DNA of 64,000 bases. It comes from Solirubrobacter sp963792915 (GTDB lineage Bacteria; Actinomycetota; Thermoleophilia; Solirubrobacterales; Solirubrobacteraceae). The stretch spans positions 47,076-111,075 of the forward strand of contig CAWBYD010000011.1 in assembly GCA_963792915.1 (NCBI GenBank), read 5' to 3'. Each line of letters begins with the position of its first letter. Within the stretch, counting starts at the first letter, position 1. This document shows positions 26,999 to 35,437 of this stretch, piece by piece. The notes under the pieces were generated by a model that had not been told where the DNA came from, ran no database searches, and worked only from the letters and a program-made list of their open reading frames with translations. The position numbers and the translations under genes are program-made.

Positions 26999-27987
26999 GA
27001 GGCCGTGGGCGTGCGGTGCCAGACCGTCTGCTGCGGGAACGGGATCTCGATCCCCGCCTCGTCGAGCGCGGACTTCAGGCGCCGCCGCAGCTCGCGGCTG
27101 ACCTTGTACTGCTCGGACGGGCGCGTCTTGACCACGAGCCGGATCGCGACGCCGTTGGCGCCCAGGGCCTCGACGCCCCAGACCTCCGGCGTCTCGAGGA
27201 TGCGCTCGTCCTCGCCCGCGAGCTTCTCCGCGACGCCGGCGATCACCGCCTCGGCGTGCTCGAGGTCGGTGTCGTAGGCGACCTCGATGTCGATCAGCGC
27301 GCGCGACCAGTGCTGGGACTGGTTGCCGACGCGGCGGATCTCGCCGTTGGGGACGTGCCACAGGGTCCCGTCGACCGCGCGTAGTCGCGTCGTGCGCAGC
27401 GAGACCGCGTCGACCACGCCCGACGTCTGCCCGTCGAGATCGACGATGTCGCCGACGCCGAACTGGTCCTCGATCAGGATGAAGACGCCCGACAGGAAGT
27501 CCTTCACGAGCGACTGCGAGCCGAAGCCGAGCGCGACGCCGAGGATGCCCGCGCCGGCGAGCAGCGGCCCGAGCTCGATGCCGACCTCGCCGAGCACCAT
27601 GAACGTCGCGACCGTGTAGATCACGAACGTGACGAGCGAGCGCATGACGCTCGACAACGCCTCGATGCGCTGCTCGGAGCGCAGGCTGTGCTCGGACGTG
27701 GCGAGCAGCGAGGTAGGCGTGGCGGCACGCAGACGCTCCTGCACGGCGCCGGACTGCAGCGTGCGCAGCGCGCCCTTCATGCCGCGCCGCGCCACCCGGT
27801 TGGCGATCAGCGCGCACGCGATGATCGCGACGATCTTCAGGGGTCTTCCGATCATGAAATCGGCCAGCTCCGCGAGCGTACGGTTGCCGGTCCAGTCCAG
27901 GACGTTGTGGCAGAACCATCCGGGATCCGCGCCGCACACCTGACGGACCCGCCCGTCGGAGACGGCCGCAAGGGTCGTCTCGAACAT
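26995..27987 (-). CDS. MscS-family small-conductance mechanosensitive channel
   Basis: 330 residues from ATG 27987. Two or three membrane spans, then the pore helix and MscS core: LLAGAGILGVALGFGSQSLV (Gly/Ala-packed TM3), KDFLSGVFILIEDQFGVGD and VRTTRLRAVDGTLW-like beta-domain text (SLRTTRLRAVDGT, HVPNGEIRRVGNQS). It opens on membrane tension to release solutes during hypo-osmotic shock. An N-terminal segment with two Cys (VRQVCGADPGWFCHN) precedes the first span. The start is supported by TAGGGT (28001-27996) eight bases upstream. Longer upstream frames are not family-like. Confidence 0.92.
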   Translation of the reverse strand: MFETTLAAVSDGRVRQVCGADPGWFCHNVLDWTGNRTLAELADFMIGRPLKIVAIIACALIANRVARRGMKGALRTLQSGAVQERLRAATPTSLLATSEHSLRSEQRIEALSSVMRSLVTFVIYTVATFMVLGEVGIELGPLLAGAGILGVALGFGSQSLVKDFLSGVFILIEDQFGVGDIVDLDGQTSGVVDAVSLRTTRLRAVDGTLWHVPNGEIRRVGNQSQHWSRALIDIEVAYDTDLEHAEAVIAGVAEKLAGEDERILETPEVWGVEALGANGVAIRLVVKTRPSEQYKVSRELRRRLKSALDEAGIEIPFPQQTVWHRTPTAS

Positions 27988-28162
27988 GGCGCGCAACCCT
28001 AGCGGACGCGTCCGCAAGTACGACGCATTCCGGCGGGCCCGGCCCGCCGCTGCCGGGCGGCGGCCGCCGCACACGTACCACCAGTATGCGAGCGGCGTCC
28101 GCCGCAGGCAGCGACGACCCGTGCATTCGCCGGACGATACGCCGTACTTCCGGCCACGCCCG

Positions 28163-30238
28163 TTAGCGAACGGCGCGGTCGAGCAGCTCGAGCAGCGAGT
28201 CCGCGTGCTTTTCCACGAACGACGGGCCGATGCCCTTGATCGCGAGCAGCTCCTGCGGGGTGCGCGGGCGGCGGCGGACGACGTCGCGCAGCGTCGCGTC
28301 GGTCGCGACCGTGTAGGCCGGCTTGCCCTCGGCACGCTCTCGCCGCCAGGCCTTCAGCGGCGCCAGGTCGGCGTCGGAGACCGGCGGGCCGTCCTCCACG
28401 AGCGCCGACGCCTTCTTGACCGCGGGCGTGATGGCCGGCAGCCAGTCCGGCGGGTCGTGGACGTCGCAGCAGCGCCCGAGCGGCGCGCCCGGCGTGCTGT
28501 CGCCGAAGTGGTCGAGCAGCTGGCGGCGGCGGCAGCGGTCCTCGCTGCTCGCGTAGCGCTCGATCGAGCGGTAGGACTGCCAGCGGCGATCCTTGGCGGC
28601 GCGGCAGAGCTGCGACGTGCGCGCGCGGTCCAGGCGCCCGACGACCTCGACGTGCAGGCGGCCGCCGGCGCCCGGCGAGAGCCGCAGCGCGCCCGCGCGC
28701 TCGGCCACGGCGAGCGCCACGCGGTCGCGGTCGTCGTTGGCGTCGAGCTCGCTGTCGCCGCGGTTGACGATCGCCTGCACCTGCTCGACCGTCACCTCGG
28801 CCTCGTTGATGAAGCGCACGAGCCGGCCGAGGTCCGAGCGCGACGCGAGCAGGACGGCGCGGCCGGGCAGCCCATCGCGCCCGGCGCGGCCCGCCTCCTG
28901 GTAGTAGGCCTCGAGGCTCGACGGCAGCGCCCAGTGCCAGACCGAGCGCACGTCGGCCTTGTCGACGCCCATCCCGAAGGCATTGGTGGCGACCACGACG
29001 TCGGCCGTGCCGCGCATGAACGCGTCCTGTGCGCGCGTGCGCGCCTCGGCGGGCATCCCGGCGTGGTAGGCCGCCACCTCGAGCCCGTTCGCGCCCAGCA
29101 GCTCCGCGGTCTCCTCGGTGCTCTTGCGCGTCCCGCAATACACGACCGCCGGTCGGTTGGAGGGCATCGAGACGCCGGCGACGAGCGTCGCTCGCTTGCG
29201 CGCCACCGACCCCTCGCCGTCGAAGCGGAGCACGTCGAAGGAGAGGTTGGGCCGGTCGAACCCGGACCGCACGCGCTCGGGCTCGCGCAGCCCGAGGCGC
29301 GCGACGATCTCCTCGGCCACCTTCGGCGTCGCGGTCGCCGTGCAGGCCATCGTCGGCGGGTGGCCAAGCTCGCCGATGACCGCCGCCAGCCGCAGGTAGT
29401 CGGGGCGGAAATCGTGTCCCCACTCGCTCACGCAGTGAGCCTCGTCGACGACGAACAGCGCGATCGCCCGCTGGGCCAGCGCGGCGCGGAACGCGGCGGA
29501 GGCGAACCGCTCGGGCGCCGCGAAGACGACCTTCGCGCCGCCGCCGCGAATCGCGTCGAGCGCGGTCCGGTTGTCCTCCCCGGAGGCCAGCATCACCGCC
29601 GGATGGCCGAGGTCGGTGAGCCGCGCGCACTGGTCGCGCATGAGCGCGATCAGCGGTGAGACGACCACGGTCAGGTCGTCCCCCGCCAGCGCCGGGAGCT
29701 GATAGCAGAGGCTCTTGCCGCCGCCGGTGGGCATCACCACGAGCGCGTCGCGGCCGTCGAGCGCCGCCTGCACCGCCTCGCGCTGGCCCGGCCGGAAGGA
29801 GGAGAGTCCGAGCAGCGCCAGCAGCGCCTCGGGCGAGGCGTCGACCGGCGCGGCCCGGCGCGGAGTGGCGCCCGGCGCCGCGCCCGCGCGCGGTGCGCCC
29901 ACGGCGCCATCGCCCCACAAGGGAGCGGTGACACCGGGCGCGCCCGCGGCGGCGGCGTTCTCGGCGACCGGGCGCGGCGCCGGCTCGACGGCGCCCGCCT
30001 CGTCCTCGGCCGCGGCCGTGGCCTCCATGTCCTCGAGGTGGGCCCAGTAGCCGTCGGGGTCCGGCGGCGGCGCCTCGCTCACGCGCTGCGCGGCCAGCTT
30101 CGCCAGCGGCGTCAGCGCGCCGCGCTCGGCCGGCGTGAACTCGTGCCAGCGCGCGCGCAGCGCATCCAACGCGGCGGCCGACGCCGGCGCGGCGGGATCG
30201 GCGAACACGGCGGCGAGCGAGGAGAGCGCGCGGTGCAC
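28163..30238 (-). CDS. recQ: RecQ-family ATP-dependent DNA helicase
   Basis: 691 residues from GTG 30238. Motifs: FRPGQREAVQAAL (motif 0), VVMPTGGGKSLCYQLPAL (Walker A), VVDEAHCVSEWGHDFRPDY (DEAH and aromatic loop), TATATPKVAEEI, VATNAFGMGVDKADVR and the arginine finger QEAGRAGRDG. A zinc-binding region with C...CRRRQLL...CC and an HRDC domain at the C-terminus (LRDVVRRRPRTPQELLAIKG) complete the protein. The first 150 or so residues are an Ala/Pro-rich extension not found in typical RecQ. A TACGGT hexamer (30250-30245) six bases before GTG supports the start. Role: fork repair and recombination. Confidence 0.93.
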   Translation of the reverse strand: MHRALSSLAAVFADPAAPASAAALDALRARWHEFTPAERGALTPLAKLAAQRVSEAPPPDPDGYWAHLEDMEATAAAEDEAGAVEPAPRPVAENAAAAGAPGVTAPLWGDGAVGAPRAGAAPGATPRRAAPVDASPEALLALLGLSSFRPGQREAVQAALDGRDALVVMPTGGGKSLCYQLPALAGDDLTVVVSPLIALMRDQCARLTDLGHPAVMLASGEDNRTALDAIRGGGAKVVFAAPERFASAAFRAALAQRAIALFVVDEAHCVSEWGHDFRPDYLRLAAVIGELGHPPTMACTATATPKVAEEIVARLGLREPERVRSGFDRPNLSFDVLRFDGEGSVARKRATLVAGVSMPSNRPAVVYCGTRKSTEETAELLGANGLEVAAYHAGMPAEARTRAQDAFMRGTADVVVATNAFGMGVDKADVRSVWHWALPSSLEAYYQEAGRAGRDGLPGRAVLLASRSDLGRLVRFINEAEVTVEQVQAIVNRGDSELDANDDRDRVALAVAERAGALRLSPGAGGRLHVEVVGRLDRARTSQLCRAAKDRRWQSYRSIERYASSEDRCRRRQLLDHFGDSTPGAPLGRCCDVHDPPDWLPAITPAVKKASALVEDGPPVSDADLAPLKAWRRERAEGKPAYTVATDATLRDVVRRRPRTPQELLAIKGIGPSFVEKHADSLLELLDRAVR

Positions 30239-30294
30239 CCCTCGACCGTAGCCGAGCGGGGCGACGGCAACCGCGCGCAGGAGCGCCGCTGAGG

Positions 30295-31530
30295 ATGCCG
30301 CGGCGCGCCGCGGCCGAGGTCGTGTCATCGTCTGTGGACGTGTCCGCACCGCGCTTCAGTTCGTCCACCGCGCCCGTCGTCGTGGCGCGGCAGCCGATCT
30401 TCGATCGCTCCGAGTCCGTCGTCGGCTTCCAGCTCGTCAGCCCGACCGCGCCCGTCGGCGACCCGCGCGGCGCCGCATCGGGCCTGCTCGTCCAATCGCT
30501 TGCCGACATCGGCCTCGTGCGGCTCGTCGGCGACCGCCGCGCGCACGTCGGGGTCACGCGCGAACTGCTGCTGACCGTCCGCCCGCTGCCGCTGGACCCC
30601 GACCGGGTCGTGCTCGAGGTCCCGGCCGAGCAGGCGGACGACGTCCTGTTGCCGACCCTGCGCGAGCTCAAGGACGCCGGTTTCCGGATCGCGCTCGACG
30701 GCGCGCCCGCCGACCCCCTCGAAGGGCTGTTCGCGACCATCTACGCCGTCCGCCTCGACTCCGACGCGTCGACGGAGATGGTCAACGAGCTGCACGCGCG
30801 CGGCGTGACGCTGATCGCCGACGGGGTCGACTCGCGCGCGGACTACGAGGCGTGCATCGCGCTCGGCTTCGACCTCTTCCAGGGCCGCTTCTTCGCCGAG
30901 CCCGTGATGCTGACCGGCACGCCGGCGCCCACCTACCGCCTGCGCGCGCTGTCGATGCTGGTCCAGCGCGACGTCACGTCGTTCGAGCAGCTCGAGCGCG
31001 TGATCGAGGAGGATCCCGGCCTCAGCCACAAGCTCGTCCGGCTCGCCAACTCCGCGTTCTTCGGCCGCCGCCATCCGGTCGGCTCGATCCATCAGGCGCT
31101 GATGGCGCTCGGGTCGGTCGCCGTCCGCCGCTGGGCGATGCTGCTCGTGCTCGGCGGCGTCACCGACCATCCCCACCACCTGCTCGAGCTGGGCCTGCTG
31201 CGCGCGCGCCTGTGCGAACTCGTGGCCGCGCGCCAGCCCGAGGCGGAGGCCGACCGCGCGTTCACCGCCGGGCTGTTCTCCGTCGTCGACGCGCTGCTCG
31301 GCGTGTCGATGCCGCACCTGCTGGCCGAGCTGCCGTTCGATGAGCGGATGGCACGCGCGCTCGCCGAGCACGAGGGCCCGGAGGGCCGCGTGCTGGCCGG
31401 CGTGCTGTCCTACGAGCGCGGCGACTTCGCCGGCGTGCTCAAGTACGGCCTGAGCCTGATGGACATCGCGCACGCCTACCGCGAGGCGCTCGACTGGACC
31501 ACCGACGCCGCCGTCGCGCTGAGCGCCTGA
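30295..31530 (+). CDS. EAL-HDOD (YuxH-like) signalling protein with degenerate EAL domain
   Basis: 411 residues. The first 200 residues follow the EAL fold of YuxH-type proteins (VVARQPIFDRSESVVGFQLV, LELKDAGFRIALDG-like helix-strand, and LGFDLFQGRFFAEPVM near the end), but the catalytic signature is eroded: no E-A/V-L, and ALDGAPADP replaces the usual ALDDFG. The rest is an HDOD domain (VIEEDPGLSHKLVRLANSAFF, then SIHQALMALGSVAVRRWAML). It is probably a c-di-GMP-binding or purely structural signalling protein and not a phosphodiesterase. The next gene starts two bases after its stop, so it leads a short operon. Start ATG 30295. Confidence 0.88.
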   Translation: MPRRAAAEVVSSSVDVSAPRFSSSTAPVVVARQPIFDRSESVVGFQLVSPTAPVGDPRGAASGLLVQSLADIGLVRLVGDRRAHVGVTRELLLTVRPLPLDPDRVVLEVPAEQADDVLLPTLRELKDAGFRIALDGAPADPLEGLFATIYAVRLDSDASTEMVNELHARGVTLIADGVDSRADYEACIALGFDLFQGRFFAEPVMLTGTPAPTYRLRALSMLVQRDVTSFEQLERVIEEDPGLSHKLVRLANSAFFGRRHPVGSIHQALMALGSVAVRRWAMLLVLGGVTDHPHHLLELGLLRARLCELVAARQPEAEADRAFTAGLFSVVDALLGVSMPHLLAELPFDERMARALAEHEGPEGRVLAGVLSYERGDFAGVLKYGLSLMDIAHAYREALDWTTDAAVALSA

Positions 31531-31531
31531 G

Positions 31532-32116
31532 GTGCTGGTCGAGCATCGCGGCCGGAGGCCGACCGTCGATCCCAGCGCCTACGTCGCACCGACCGCCGTG
31601 CTGTGCGGCGACGTGCGCGTCGGCCCGGACGCCCGCGTGCTGTTCGGCGCGGTCCTCACCGGCGAGGACGGCGTCGTCGAGATCGGCGCCCGCTGCGTCG
31701 TGATGGAGAACGCTCTGCTGCGCGGCCGCGCCGACCATCCGCTGCGGCTCGGCGACGACGTGCTGGTCGGCCCGCACGCGCATCTCAACGGCACCGACGT
31801 CGGCACCGGCAGCTTCATCGCGACCGGCGCGTCGCTGTTCCCGGGGTCGCGCCTCGGACGCGGCGTCGAGGTCCGCATCAACGGCGTCGTGCACGTCAAC
31901 ACCGTGCTCGCGCACGGCGCGACCGTCCCGATCGGCTGGATCGCGGTCGGCGACGAGATCCTCCCGCCGGACCGCCACGAGGAGATCTGGGCGATCCAGA
32001 AGGGACTCGACTTCCCCGGCACCGTGTATGGCCTCACGCGCGAGGCGACCGCACGCGAGCGGATGGAGCGCCAGTCGGCGTGGTTCGGCGCGCACCGCGA
32101 CGACGCCCTGCGATGA
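31532..32116 (+). CDS. Gamma-carbonic-anhydrase-like left-handed beta-helix protein
   Basis: 194 residues from GTG 31532, two bases after the preceding stop. Hexapeptide repeats (YVAPTAVLCGDVRVG, VEIGARCVVMENALL, LGDDVLVGPHAHLNGTDVG, ATGASLFPGSRLG) build the beta-helix. His residues in RADHPLRLG and VGPHAHLNG are placed like the metal ligands of gamma carbonic anhydrases, but catalytic activity is not assured in this diverse family. Its stop overlaps the start of the proline dehydrogenase gene (ATGA), so they are coupled. Confidence 0.85.
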   Translation: MLVEHRGRRPTVDPSAYVAPTAVLCGDVRVGPDARVLFGAVLTGEDGVVEIGARCVVMENALLRGRADHPLRLGDDVLVGPHAHLNGTDVGTGSFIATGASLFPGSRLGRGVEVRINGVVHVNTVLAHGATVPIGWIAVGDEILPPDRHEEIWAIQKGLDFPGTVYGLTREATARERMERQSAWFGAHRDDALR

Positions 32117-32934
32117 GACGGCGCGTCGCCTTCGCGCTGGCGACGTCCGATCGCGTCGAGGCCGCGGCGCTGCGGATCCCCGCCGTGCGCGAGCGCGCCT
32201 ACCGCGCCGCCCGCCGCTACGTGGCGGGCACGACGCGCGAGGACGCGTTCGCGCTCGCGCGGCGGCTCGCGGCCGACGGCCTGGGCGCGTCGATCGACCT
32301 GTTCGGCGAGAACGCGCGCTCGCCGCAGGAGGCCGAGGAGGCCGCCGCGGAGTTCCGCGCGCTCGCGCAGGCGCTGCCGCCGGATGCGTGGCTCTCCGTC
32401 GATCTCTCGCACCTCGGCCTGGATCTCGACCGCGACCGCTGCGCCGCCCACCTGCGCTCGATCTGCGAGCGGCTCCCGCCCGGCGCGCGGGCGCAGGTCG
32501 GCGCGGAGGAGGCGGCCCGCGCCGACGCGATCCACGACATCGTGCTGCGCTGCGCGCCGGTCGAGTGCACCGTGCAGGCCAACCTCCGCCGCAGCCCGCA
32601 GGACATCCGCCGGCTGGTGGACGGCGGCGTCAGCGTGCGGCTCGTGAAGGGCGCGTACGTCGAGCCGGACGCGCTGCCGTGGGGGCCGCCGACCGACGAG
32701 GCCTTCCTCGCGCTCGCCGCGCTGCTGGACGAGCTCGGCGCCGACTACGCGCTGGCCACCCACGACGACGCGATGCGCGCGCCCGCGCCGCGCTACGAGC
32801 AGCTGCTCGGCGTCCGCCCCGAGGCCGCGCGCCGGCTCGCCGCGGAGGGTCGCGCGGTGCGGCTCTACGTCCCGTACGGGTCACGCTGGTTCCGCTACTG
32901 GGCTCGCCGCCGCGCCGAGGCCCTCGGGGCCTGA
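32113..32934 (+). CDS. Proline dehydrogenase (PRODH) family protein
   Basis: 273 residues, the size of monofunctional bacterial PRODH. SIDLFGENA, WLSVDLSHLGLDLD, VRLVKGAYVEPD (flavin-contacting strand) and the C-terminal VRLYVPYGSRWFRYWARRR (substrate Arg pair, matching the usual Y-x-x-R-R) fit the FAD-binding TIM barrel that oxidises proline to pyrroline-5-carboxylate at the membrane. ATG 32113 overlaps the preceding stop. The last 54 bases overlap the convergent oxidoreductase gene. No P5C dehydrogenase gene is nearby. Confidence 0.87.
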   Translation: MRRRVAFALATSDRVEAAALRIPAVRERAYRAARRYVAGTTREDAFALARRLAADGLGASIDLFGENARSPQEAEEAAAEFRALAQALPPDAWLSVDLSHLGLDLDRDRCAAHLRSICERLPPGARAQVGAEEAARADAIHDIVLRCAPVECTVQANLRRSPQDIRRLVDGGVSVRLVKGAYVEPDALPWGPPTDEAFLALAALLDELGADYALATHDDAMRAPAPRYEQLLGVRPEAARRLAAEGRAVRLYVPYGSRWFRYWARRRAEALGA

Positions 32935-33981
32935 GTCAAACAGCGCCGCGCTGTGCTCGACGAGCAGCGCGCGCCCCTTGAGCTCGGCGATCACCTCGGC
33001 CCCGACCACCCCGTCCGGGAGCTGGCCGGCGCCGCCTTGGGGGCCGAGCGGGATCGCGATCAGCGGCGGCGAGGCGACGTAGGGTGCGAGCGCTCCCTCG
33101 CCGCTGATCAGCGTGCGCAGGTTCGCGGCCAGCAGCGCCGCTTGCATGCCCGCCCTGCCGGCCATGTTGCCGTCGGCATCGGCGATGTCGCCGAGCGCGT
33201 ACACGCCGTCCTGGACGCGCAGGTGCTCGTCGACGCGCACATATCCGGCGTCGTCGAGCCAGTCCGCCGGCAGGAAGCCGGTCGCCGGGGCGACCCCGAA
33301 CGCGCGGTACCAGATGTCCGCGGTCAGCTCGCCGGCGCGGACCGGGGCCGCCACGGCGGGCGGCACGTCCGGCAGCGGAAAGCTTTCGTCCAGCACGAGC
33401 TCCACACCCAGCGCGTCGAGCTGGCGGCGCAGCTCGGCGCGCAGCCCGGGGTCGAACGGGCCCGGCAGGATGTCGGGGGCGATGTCGGCGACGGTGACGT
33501 GCTTGGCGGGGAAGAAGGCCTTGATCTCACCCGCCAGCTCGAGCCCCGAAGGGCCGGCGCCGACGATCAGCACGCGCCCGGCGCCCAGCAGCGCGTCGTG
33601 GGCCGCTCGGTAGCGCCGGCGGGCCGTCTCGACGTCGGGCTCGTCGGTCTTGGCCGGGAAGGGATAGGACGAGCCGGTCGCGAGGATCAGGTGGTCGGGC
33701 TCGAGCGTCTCGCCCGAGGCGAGCGTGACCCGCCGGCCGTCGACCGCCACCGCGCGGTCGCGGACGAAGCGCCCGCGGGCCAGCAGGTGGTCGTAGGGCA
33801 TGAAGATGCGCTCGAGCCACTCCGGCTCCACCAGCGCGCGCCACGCGGCGATGTTGTGGACGAACGCCTCGGTGGGATCGACGAGCGTCACGTCAGCGAC
33901 GTCGTCCAGGGCCTTGGCGACCTTCACGCCGCCGTAGCCGCCGCCGATGACGGCGACGGTGCCTTCGCTTCGAGTAGTCAC
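32881..33981 (-). CDS. NDH-2/AIF-like FAD-dependent pyridine nucleotide-disulfide oxidoreductase
   Basis: 366 residues from GTG 33981. Two Rossmann motifs are visible: VAVIGGGYGGVKVAKAL for FAD and VLIVGAGPSGLELAGEI for NAD(P)H; LILATGSSYPFPAK and VYALGDIADADGNMAGRAGM complete the fold. No redox CxxC. This fits the type II NADH dehydrogenase/AMID group. TAGGTT (33994-33989) seven bases before GTG supports a leaderless start; a longer frame to 34032 runs into the divergent hxlR gene. Divergence from an HxlR regulator suggests that regulator controls it. Confidence 0.87.
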   Translation of the reverse strand: MTTRSEGTVAVIGGGYGGVKVAKALDDVADVTLVDPTEAFVHNIAAWRALVEPEWLERIFMPYDHLLARGRFVRDRAVAVDGRRVTLASGETLEPDHLILATGSSYPFPAKTDEPDVETARRRYRAAHDALLGAGRVLIVGAGPSGLELAGEIKAFFPAKHVTVADIAPDILPGPFDPGLRAELRRQLDALGVELVLDESFPLPDVPPAVAAPVRAGELTADIWYRAFGVAPATGFLPADWLDDAGYVRVDEHLRVQDGVYALGDIADADGNMAGRAGMQAALLAANLRTLISGEGALAPYVASPPLIAIPLGPQGGAGQLPDGVVGAEVIAELKGRALLVEHSAALFDSGPEGLGAAASPVAEPA

Positions 33982-34039
33982 CCCTTGGAACCTAGCAACT
34001 TCTGATTTCGAAGCAGCAACCGGCGGTAGCATTCACGCG
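33982..34039. promoter_or_regulatory. Divergent promoter region between the oxidoreductase and HxlR genes
   Basis: The minus-strand -10 TAGGTT is at 33994-33989 and the plus-strand -10 TAGCAT at 34027-34032, each seven bases from its start codon. Between them AGCAAC occurs twice, around an imperfect inverted repeat CTTC/GAAG, a plausible HxlR operator. Confidence 0.5.
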
Positions 34040-34378
34040 ATGGCCACGCAGCACGACATCAAGACGTGTGCACGTGGCGACGCCGCGCTGGCGCGCGCCT
34101 TCGCGTTCCTCGGCAAGCGCTGGAACGCGATGGTGCTCGGCTCTCTGAGCACCGGACCGGCCGGGTTCCGCGAGCTCTCGCGGGCGATCGAGGGCATCAG
34201 CGACTCGGTCTTGTCGGACCGCCTGGCGGCGCTGACCGAGGCCGGCCTCGTGTCGCGCACGGTCGAGGACGGCCCGCCGGTGTCGGTGTCCTACGCTCTG
34301 ACCGCGCGCGGCCGCGCGCTGATGCCCGCGCTCGCCCAGATCTCTCTGTGGGCGCAGGAGCACCTGCCCGCTCCCTAA
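34040..34378 (+). CDS. HxlR-family winged-helix transcriptional regulator
   Basis: 112 residues. A Cys near the N-terminus (KTCARGDAALARAFAFLG), KRWNAMVLGSLSTGPAGFRE, the recognition helix SDSVLSDRLAALTEAGLVSR and the wing VSVSYALTARGRALMPAL match HxlR. Many family members use that N-terminal Cys to sense electrophiles or redox state, and many regulate a divergently encoded oxidoreductase, as here. ATG 34040 with TAGCAT seven bases upstream indicates a leaderless mRNA. Its stop overlaps the convergent enolase-superfamily gene by four bases. Confidence 0.9.
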   Translation: MATQHDIKTCARGDAALARAFAFLGKRWNAMVLGSLSTGPAGFRELSRAIEGISDSVLSDRLAALTEAGLVSRTVEDGPPVSVSYALTARGRALMPALAQISLWAQEHLPAP

Positions 34379-35409
34379 CCAAAGCGCGCGATCGCGTCCT
34401 CGTCCCAGGTCAGCGGCGGGCCGGGCATGACGTACCCGTCGCGGACCGCGAGCGGCTCCGTGATCAGCGGACCGGTGTGGTCGGTGTACTCGAGCCGGTG
34501 GTGCGCCGGCGACGCGGCCAGCAGGTGCGCGCTGAGCTCCGGGTAGGCGTGCGAGGAGAGCGGCACGCCCGCGGTCTCCACGAGCGCGGCGGCGCGCAGC
34601 CAGCCGGTGACGCCGCCGATGCGGGCGACGTCGAGCATCACGTAGTCCGAGCCGCCCGCGGCGAGCGAGCGCGCGGCCTCCTCGGGGCCCCACCAGCTCT
34701 CGCCGGCTTGGATCGGCGTGTCGAACTCCGCCGCGAGGGCGGCCAGCCCCTCGACGTCGGCGGCCGCCAGCGGCTCCTCGATCCACACGAGCCCCTCGCC
34801 TTCGAGGTCGCGCAGGCGTCGGCGCGCCTCGGCCCGCGTGAGCGTCTGGTTGTAGTCGACCATCACCGGCACGCCGGGCAGCGCGTGCAGGACGTCGAGC
34901 TCGGCGTCGGCGCCGCCGACCTTCACCTTCAGCGCGGTGAAGCCCCGCGCGAGCCGCTCCTGCGCCTCCCGCGCCGCGTCGGCGGGGCGCATCGAGCTCA
35001 GCCCGGCGTAGGCCGCCACGCGCGTGCCCGCGCTCGCGCCCAGCAGTTCCACGAGCGGGAGCTCGAGCGCCCGGGCGTGCGCGTCCCACGCCGCCATGTC
35101 GATCGCGCCCAGCGCGAGCCCGAGCACGCCCGACGCGCCGAGCAGCCGGAAGCGCCGGCGCAGCTTGTCCCACAGCGGGACGGGAGCAAGGTCCTCGCCG
35201 GCGAGGTCGAGCTCCGTGAGTGCCGCAGCGACGGCGGCCATCGCCACCGGCGTGTAGCAGAACACATAGCTGCGGCCGGACACCCCCTCCTCGGTCTCGA
35301 CGTCGAGCAGCACGAGCGGCGACGTGGGAATCACGCCGGCGGCGGTCTGGATCGGGCGCGCGAGCGGGAGATCCACCGGACGCACGCGCAGGGAGCGGAC
35401 GGTCAGCAC
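34375..35409 (-). CDS. Mandelate racemase/muconate lactonizing enzyme family protein
   Basis: 344 residues from GTG 35409. The enolase-superfamily barrel has the KxK pair in FTALKVKVGG, metal ligands in MVDYNQTLTRAEA (Asp), WIEEPLAAADV (Glu) and IQAGESWWGPEEA (Glu), and a catalytic His in PLSSHAYPELSAHLLAAS. The last two segments closely resemble true mandelate racemase text, so the mandelate racemase subgroup (Lys and His/Asp bases) is likely, although the substrate is not predictable. TAGCTT (35423-35418) eight bases before GTG supports this start; an in-frame ATG at 35438 would overlap the divergent gene. Confidence 0.9.
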   Translation of the reverse strand: MLTVRSLRVRPVDLPLARPIQTAAGVIPTSPLVLLDVETEEGVSGRSYVFCYTPVAMAAVAAALTELDLAGEDLAPVPLWDKLRRRFRLLGASGVLGLALGAIDMAAWDAHARALELPLVELLGASAGTRVAAYAGLSSMRPADAAREAQERLARGFTALKVKVGGADAELDVLHALPGVPVMVDYNQTLTRAEARRRLRDLEGEGLVWIEEPLAAADVEGLAALAAEFDTPIQAGESWWGPEEAARSLAAGGSDYVMLDVARIGGVTGWLRAAALVETAGVPLSSHAYPELSAHLLAASPAHHRLEYTDHTGPLITEPLAVRDGYVMPGPPLTWDEDAIARFG

Positions 35410-35417
35410 GATCTCCG

Positions 35418-35429
35418 AAGCTACACAAT
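35418..35429. promoter_or_regulatory. Adjacent divergent -10 elements (racemase-like gene and 35438 gene)
   Basis: Minus-strand TAGCTT (35423-35418) and plus-strand CACAAT (35424-35429) lie directly back to back, each eight bases from its start codon. Confidence 0.45.
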
Positions 35430-35437
35430 GCGTTGAC

